Part shown: piece by piece, positions 59,001-64,000 of the stretch
Position numbering within the stretch: position 1 is the first letter of the stretch
Layout of the letters: each line of letters begins with the position of its first letter
Source of the DNA: Parasteatoda lunata
Taxonomy: Eukaryota > Arthropoda > Arachnida > Araneae > Theridiidae
DNA: 64,000 nucleotides
Direction of reading: 5' to 3'
NCBI GenBank assembly: GCA_949128135.1
Contig: OX421978.1
Location: forward strand, 70,717,119-70,781,118
Program-made: the position numbers and the translations under genes
Notes under the pieces: generated by a model
The model's input: the letters and a program-made list of their open reading frames with translations, nothing else
Told to the model about the DNA's origin: nothing
Databases searched by the model: none

Positions 59001-62000
59001 ACTTTTATTAAATCTTCATTGAAGGTTCGTTTGAAAAAAGGAAGGTAAAATAATTTAAAATATAACATCCCTTGTTCCTTTTAAATTTTTTGCTTTCAGT
59101 AATTACATAAATATATATTAATAAATTCATTACATGCACTAAAAGAAAATAAATATAATATAAAATAAAATAAAACTTCCATCAATATCTGGCGCCATTT
59201 TTATTAATCATTATTTTTGTATTTTTACTAAACAGAAAAATCTTGAAAATTATAAAATTCAGTTAAGTTCTTATAATCAGATTTTTTGTTTAATATTTTG
59301 ATGAATAAATCCTCGATTAATAAAAATTTTAAAAATCATTTCTCTGATAAAATGTATAAATGGAGAGATAATGAAGAAAAAATTTGGTCTTCGAAGAATT
59401 TTTATTTGATATAACAATTGAAATCTGTAAAAATTTAGATAACTAATACAATATAAGAGCACTGAAAAATTTTATTTTTTTAATATTATGATCATTTTTC
59501 TATTTTTATTATTTATTTATTTTTAATGTTAAAAAAAATGTGGATAAAAAATAAGACATTATTTGAAGTAGATTATTATCGAAACATCATAACCTTAGAT
59601 TAGACATTTTTATCAAAGTTATTTAAGGAAAAAAAATTTACATATTTCTGCTAATGTTATTTTAAAAAAAAAAATATCTATAGATTCCTTATGAAAAATC
59701 TTCTAAGCTATGCAATTCAAAATAGATTTCAATGTAAGTTGAAATGATGGTATTGGCGTTTTTCTTGAAAGCCAAATTACAAAGCAGAAAGTAACCCATT
59801 CAGAAGAAGCTTAGGGGAAGGATAATAGTTTGAGTAATTGGTGTAAACTGCCAACCCTTCTCTTTGTTCGTCCTCCCCTTAAATGACCCCCCATTTCTTT
59901 CCCTACCCAAGAATCTCTTTTTCTACTTTCCTTACCCCAAAAAAGCCAGACCGTCACGAAACGACACTTGCCGTAGTTTGCTTGTAAATGTCTTTTCATG
60001 ACGCTTCGGATGTAAGGGGTTAAAGAGTTAAAATAACATTTAAAAAAAAAGGATTTTATTGGTTAAATATTTTTGAGTTATTAATTTTCTTGAATTGATA
60101 CCTGTATTTCAGTTGTTAGAATCAGTTGTTACTGAATCATGCCACTGAGTCAATTAATCATTTTCAACACATAAAAATATTTCTGATTTTGATTTTAGCT
60201 ACTTTTCGTACGACACCAATTTAAGATAGCATTCCTAACTGAATTGAAACAAGACATTGCAATGTCATTAAAGTAAGTTACCTGTTGTTTCTTTATTGAT
60301 ATTTGTTACCTGTTAATCAATTTTTGTTTTCATTTTATTGTTCCTCAATTATTTGTATTATATCCTTGTCAGGCTATATCTTTATTGCTTATACTTTCCA
60401 TTCAACTATGAAACATTGTAAAAGTTTTAAAAATCTTTGATTCATCTTTCATTAAAGAGTGAACTGATTTTTTGAAGTTTTAGTTGTTATGCAGCTGTTA
60501 TAAATTCTTCCAATTTATAGCAGCTATTTGTTACCTTTATGTGTTCATATTATAATTCTGAATTGCATATTTGATCATGCTATAAACTATTCTTTTTAAT
60601 TTGTTAAAGTTTTGTCCAAACTTATTATTTTACTTGTAAAATATGTATATAACATACATGCATTAATTTGTGTCCAGGAATTACAAGCAAGCATATGCCA
60701 ATTTGATGGAAGTCCGAGCATCAGATACCAATATGCTAGAAATTAAAACTGTTGCTGGATTTATCAATTACAAGGTATAAACTAAATAAATATACTTGTG
60801 TTTTTTTTAAAAGTGAAGTAAGCATGAAAATATAATTTCATTTTTGAATCTTTCTCAATCCTAATTTTATACAGTTATATAAAATAAAATATTTTAAAAA
60901 CATAAATGAACAACTTATTAGAAAGTTCTAAATGCCTATTTTGAAAAAATTGCGATTTCTTTGAGAACAATCTTACAATATTATAGTCTTATTTAACTAT
61001 ACTACTTCCTTGCTTATTAAATTTCATAGATCTGAGTTCACGAAGGTAGAAAGTGACAGTCTTGTCTTAAGTTATTTTTGAAGTGGAAGAAAGTTTCAAA
61101 TGCATTTGGAAATAAATAATGAATGATTTACCTTAGAAAACCTTTTTTTTTTATTTTTTAACAGAAATAAAAGACCAAGAAAGCAAATGCTATGACGCCA
61201 ATAATTTAAAGTAGTATAAGGGATTTATAAATTTCCCTGACTAGAAACTTGCAGATATGAAATACGTGCAACCTAGAATCTTTATTTCCAATGGTCATCA
61301 TATAAACTTTAAAGCTAATTTTTGGAAATTCACTAAAGTGTTTCTCAGAGTTTTAAGTCAATCCATATTTTAAATATCCCATTTAATGAGAAACAATTTT
61401 TTTTAATTGAAGTTTTGCAATAAAATATTCCCAATTAAAGTGTAATTGAAAAAGTAGTTGCTTGATTTAAAAAGTATTATTATCCTATATAAAGTAAAGG
61501 GGGAAAGGCTAAAGACCAAATGTGGATTTTGAATGGGTAGTGATTTCCTATCAAACATTTAATAGAAAACTAAATGGCTAAATGAAGAAATGTTTACTAT
61601 GAGCAGAAATTTTATAACTATTTTTTAAACTAATTTTAATAAACTTAGAAGAACACCCAAATTATAACATTAAAATTCTGTAATACAGTGGCAAGATGTC
61701 ACAAGGTTGACATATATCTTTCGGTATTTCAATTTTTTTTAAAGTATTTCTTTTTTATCAAAGCATATTCAAAACAAAATGTTAAGTATTTATATAAATA
61801 ATTTATACTCAGTTTCCACAAGAGAAGTTAAAAACATGCCGCTATTTAATTTTATTAAAGGAAAGAAAGTATGCAAAATTTAAAATGTTTTAAAGTAAAA
61901 AATATACTTTGACCCATAACTTTTATGATTCTTTGCTGTGAAATCTTTATTCATTAGATCTCTAAAGCCAAAGAACAAATTTTTTTTGTTCAAGACCTGA

Positions 62001-63473
62001 GATTTTTGCTGAATATTTTTTCAAATGATAGCACGCTAAAGCAGATATTTTTGAAATAAATAATAATTCTATAAAACTTTTGATAGTACTTAACTAATTT
62101 ATTATTTGATCTGTTTAAATTGATTATGTAATTTATATAATTATGATTCTAAGTAAATAAAATATTTCTACATTACTTATGCTACCTCAATAAGAATTTT
62201 TTTTTCAAACTACGGAAATTCCGTGTTAAGTTGAAAGATATGTACTTCTCTGAAAAAAGGTTGTACACCTCTACGATAAATGGTTAATATGGTGTGTTTT
62301 AAAACTAGTTTCTTGTCACTTTTCGTTATTAAAGTTAGATATTCTCTAATTGTGTTATATTTTATAATTAGATGTGTCACTTATCTTTTCTGAATGGAGC
62401 TCCACTTGATGCCATTTCTCAATTTAGAAATCATGTGGATATATTTAAAAATAAAGTTGGCCATCCAGAATTGGCCTTTGAACACAGTGCTTGGATGTCA
62501 AAACAGTAAATATTTTATTTTATTTGCTTTTTATTTTGTTTCAAAAGCTTTCTTATTTTTTTTTTTTTTTTTTTAAGTTGTTACATGAATTAGTTATTTT
62601 ATTCAAATATATCTTTAAATTAACTACTATTATGTCTTACATTTTATGTACTCTATAGCTTTAAATGTATTTTTTAATGTTATTTTTGATTTTATACTTA
62701 TAGCTGTTGTTGTTTGTTTAAATTTTCTAAATTTTTGTGACTGTTTAGGATTAGTCACAAAATAAAAGATAGCTAAGATAACAATTAAAGGTAATTTAGT
62801 TTAGGGTGTAATCAGTATAAATTAGGGCTAATATGTTAATTTTATGAGATATGTTTAATATATCTTAATTTACTGACTATCAAAATTAGAAGACTAATTT
62901 TGAGACATGTATAGGTCTAACGTGAGAGGCATGATGTTAATTTTAAAGTTTTATTTTTAGAACATTTTTCCCCCCACAAACAAACAGACAAATCAAAATA
63001 CAGATCAAGGTGATTTTTATTTATTTTATCCTCGATTCAACACTTAAATAACAGTGTAAGTGTTGTACTGAAATAACTTGATGAAAACTTTCTGTGGTTT
63101 AAAATCAGTCAGTATAATAGGAAAATAATAGTCACAAAAAACTAATAAAACTCATTCAAGACATTGAATTTAACTAAGACTGTAATTGTGCAACAGTAGT
63201 CAGTAATTTTAACAATTACTGTAACTGTTATAGAAGATTAAATTTTTTCCTCTATTCTGCTAATTTACAAATATTTATTATTTGATATCTAAATCATTTT
63301 TAGTTGAAATGTTGTACATGTAATATTTCAGATTTAGTCATTTTGGAGATCTATTTGAGGAAGCTGTACAGCAAGGCTTGGCTGCAATACAAACACAACA
63401 TCCAGGATTTTATTACCAACAAGCTGCAAATCATGCTTCAAATCGCAAGTCACTATGCCACAAATTGTGCAAG
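44030..63473 (+). CDS. TRAPPC11: TRAPPC11 (foie gras) homologue, first nine coding exons
   Basis: Subunit of TRAPP III, a tethering complex for ER-to-Golgi traffic and autophagy. Exons: 44030-44233, 46435-46604, 47322-47392, 48833-48947, 50366-50465, 60199-60272, 60678-60774, 62372-62505 and 63332-63473. They total 1107 nt and join into 369 uninterrupted codons with GT/AG borders. Recognisable blocks: YIAICGLDVENNPIHRTIWE, YVPKGILKTNWLSKHL, RSTRVALVLIQKRAALPG, ASLCSACDLSGKTLFVLPH, AFYELAQTYYHHESRRIKNH, LLFVRHQFKIAFLTELKQD, EIKTVAGFINYK and IQTQHPGFYYQQAANHA. The last exons enter the Foie-gras domain. Human TRAPPC11 has 1133 residues, so about one third is here and the gene continues past the window. 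A possible 5'UTR acceptor (TTTCATTTCAG) lies ~70 bp before the ATG. Intron 5 spans 9.7 kb. Confidence 0.95.
45783..45875 (+). other. Candidate 93-nt cassette exon in TRAPPC11 intron 1
   Basis: TTATTCACTTTTAG precedes and GTAAAG follows a 31-codon open frame (EKEQKRVLACKKFDFCIVPI then MYTKNANLMQD). It is in phase 0, as is the intron, so inclusion would insert 31 residues between PKAKPK and RASYDRY without a frameshift. Human TRAPPC11 has no such insert. It may be an alternative exon or chance. Confidence 0.3.
47982..48690 (+). mobile_element. Decayed mariner element in TRAPPC11 intron 3
   Basis: Inverted ends share TTTTTGGAAAGTAAAGAT and TTTTTGAAAAGTAAAGAT. The interior, about 48255-48590, translates with several breaks into a mariner transposase C-terminus (DNTHPHL, LDHPPYSL-like block, KKDAAERKFLDDDVIKTEVE, LPRLSKCFDNGGNYAEK). 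The N-terminal coding half is deleted. Confidence 0.8.
49169..49770. mobile_element. TA-inserting MITE with an internal tandem duplication (TRAPPC11 intron 4)
   Basis: Starts after TA with CCGTAATTTACTGTGTATTA, related to the ends at 8132 and 14628. Near the right end, GGTAATCTGCGG and ACGTAGGAAAATATA read inverted resemble the left end. Sub-terminal ATAATCCG-like words occur on both sides. The long overlapping frames at 49150-49717 come from the duplicated block and are not genes. Confidence 0.6.
49301..49627 (+). repeat. Near-identical tandem duplication, 181-bp period
   Basis: The unit beginning AGCAATCTACTTTTATTAAT at 49301 recurs at 49482 and is followed for ~146 bp with only two mismatches noticed. 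Within a unit, a 28-bp phrase ending TTCTTGAGTTTCTTGCGG is itself repeated about 85 bp later. The similarity implies a recent duplication. Confidence 0.9.
50851..51075. mobile_element. 225-bp TTAA-type MITE (TRAPPC11 intron 5)
   Basis: TTAA flanks both ends (50847-50850, 51076-51079). Inverted ends CCCTTTTCGGGAC and CCCTTTACGGTGC. No coding capacity. Same insertion preference as the elements at 4417 and 59795. Confidence 0.68.
52340..52870 (+). mobile_element. Non-LTR retrotransposon remnant, RT C-terminal part (TRAPPC11 intron 5)
   Basis: An open piece at 52398-52679 contains SHFLSRKEKFLIYETLFKPV and LMYGSKAWHL, the pattern after the RT palm in RTE/Jockey-type LINEs. Downstream, across frameshifts, are YRIFERPTSSRLLKK and VAAHIAKMDEKDSVKRIF, resembling the typical RPxxxxxIKxNRxRWxGHxxRM segment. 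Clade not certain. Confidence 0.7.
53395..53440. mobile_element. Solitary mariner/pogo-type terminal repeat
   Basis: Read inverted, TACAGTTGAACCTGTTTATC followed by TCGAACCTCTATATCTCGAA is a typical end of TA-inserting pogo/mariner MITEs. The matching left end was not located; candidates around 53290 (AAATTCGAGAAACAGAGG) are too decayed. Confidence 0.45.
53441..59790. other. TRAPPC11 intron 5 interior, no gene seen
   Basis: About 6 kb of AT-rich intron. Locally GC-richer pieces lie at 53575-53760, 55050-55220 and 55620-55745. The last contains ACCACCTTTACTTCCCAGAC and AAGCTGGTACTC, resembling a short piece at ~30105-30135, so a shared old repeat is possible. No exon, RNA gene or clear transposon end was recognised in the rest. 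Confidence 0.5.
59795..60019. mobile_element. 225-bp TTAA-type MITE, diverged (TRAPPC11 intron 5)
   Basis: The right end read inverted is CCCCTTACATCCGAAGCGTC next to TTAA (60020-60023). The left end is CCCATTCAGAAGAAGC next to GTAA (59791-59794), a one-base change from TTAA. The C/T-rich interior is non-coding. Confidence 0.5.
61158..61345 (+). repeat. Unclassified dispersed repeat, copy 2 (relative at 6728-6890)
   Basis: It lies in TRAPPC11 intron 7 and is collinear with the copy in the importin-alpha intron. Shared words include ACAGAAATAAAA, GCAAATGCTATG, GACTAGAAACTTGCA and AATCTTTATTTC. Confidence 0.55.
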
Positions 63474-64000
63474 GTATAGTATGATTATTATATTTCTAAA
63501 TTTTCTCATATTGTACCATATGTAACCTATTTATATTCTTTATATTTCTATTTATTTATTTTTTGTATCTATACTTTATCTCATAAACCTTTTATATTAA
63601 AAAATTTTTCAAGGCAAGCATTATGGATATTTACTGTGTTAACACACACATAATTAACACAGTAAAGAGTAGCTTTGTTTTGTAGCTTTGGTGCAAAACT
63701 CAGCAAACTAAATTAAAATATATGATCTGATATTTTTAAAATTTAAGTAAGATATGCTTGATTTACATAAATTTTCTGTTTTTTTTTTCTAAGTTTAAAT
63801 ATTAAATGGTTATCAAGTATTGAATGCTTAAGAGTTTTTAAATCTTTAATAGATTATTTAAGGAAGCATGATTTTTTAAAAATTAAGTAAAGCTTTCCTG
63901 TAATTGCCCATTATGGTCCTGGGAGGTCATGAATATTAAAGGACTAGAATTTTTTGACCAACGGCTATGTGATTAATCATTGTGCACATGTCACCTTTAT
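63474..64000. other. TRAPPC11 intron 9 (continues past window)
   Basis: It starts with the donor GTATAG after exon 9. No further TRAPPC11 exon was recognised before the window ends. It includes a short inverted pair, TTTACTGTGTTAA / TTAACACAGTAAA, at about 63630-63667. Confidence 0.7.

Noticed and set aside
1..64000. CRISPR arrays, operons, bacterial promoters or rRNA genes
   Set aside because: None seen; introns and transposons show eukaryotic DNA, and the tandem repeats present are minisatellite or transposon-derived.

Overview
This window is AT-rich eukaryotic nuclear DNA. Its genes have introns with GT-AG junctions, and it is crowded with degraded DNA transposons, a non-LTR retrotransposon and a tRNA-derived SINE. 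The gene content and the SINE suggest an arthropod, most likely a spider. That is inference; no marker here fixes the species.

Layout: (1) ~1.5-17.5 kb, minus strand: first ~296 codons of an importin-alpha (karyopherin alpha-1 type) gene in eight coding exons; the 3' half lies beyond position 1. Its first long intron holds a ~6 kb Tigger element carrying two further insertions. (2) 18.1-21.5 kb: two hAT-type elements, a 200-N assembly gap, then a bacterial-looking open frame of 43-46 residue helical repeats followed, after one in-frame stop, by a CE-clan-like cysteine protease domain. A host-type transposon sits just downstream. (3) 25.2-27.7 kb, plus: last three exons of a MIX23/CCDC58 homologue. 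(4) 29.4-37.5 kb: repeats, including a Jockey-like LINE with a nested hAT MITE, a SINE with 14-bp target duplications, and a hAT-like MITE containing another MITE. (5) 38.0-39.9 kb, minus: an intronless LEDGF/HDGF-family gene (PWWP plus integrase-binding-type domain). (6) 44.0-63.5 kb, plus: first nine coding exons (369 codons) of TRAPPC11, whose introns carry mariner, TTAA-type and LINE remnants.

The host genes belong to separate housekeeping systems (nuclear import, mitochondrial import, chromatin tethering, ER-Golgi trafficking) and do not form an operon-like unit. The least ordinary item is the repeat plus protease locus at 19.2-20.6 kb, which reads like a transferred effector gene from an intracellular bacterium. 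Exon edges were set by hand from splice motifs and reading phase; transposon edges from inverted repeats and target duplications. Nothing was checked by database search.
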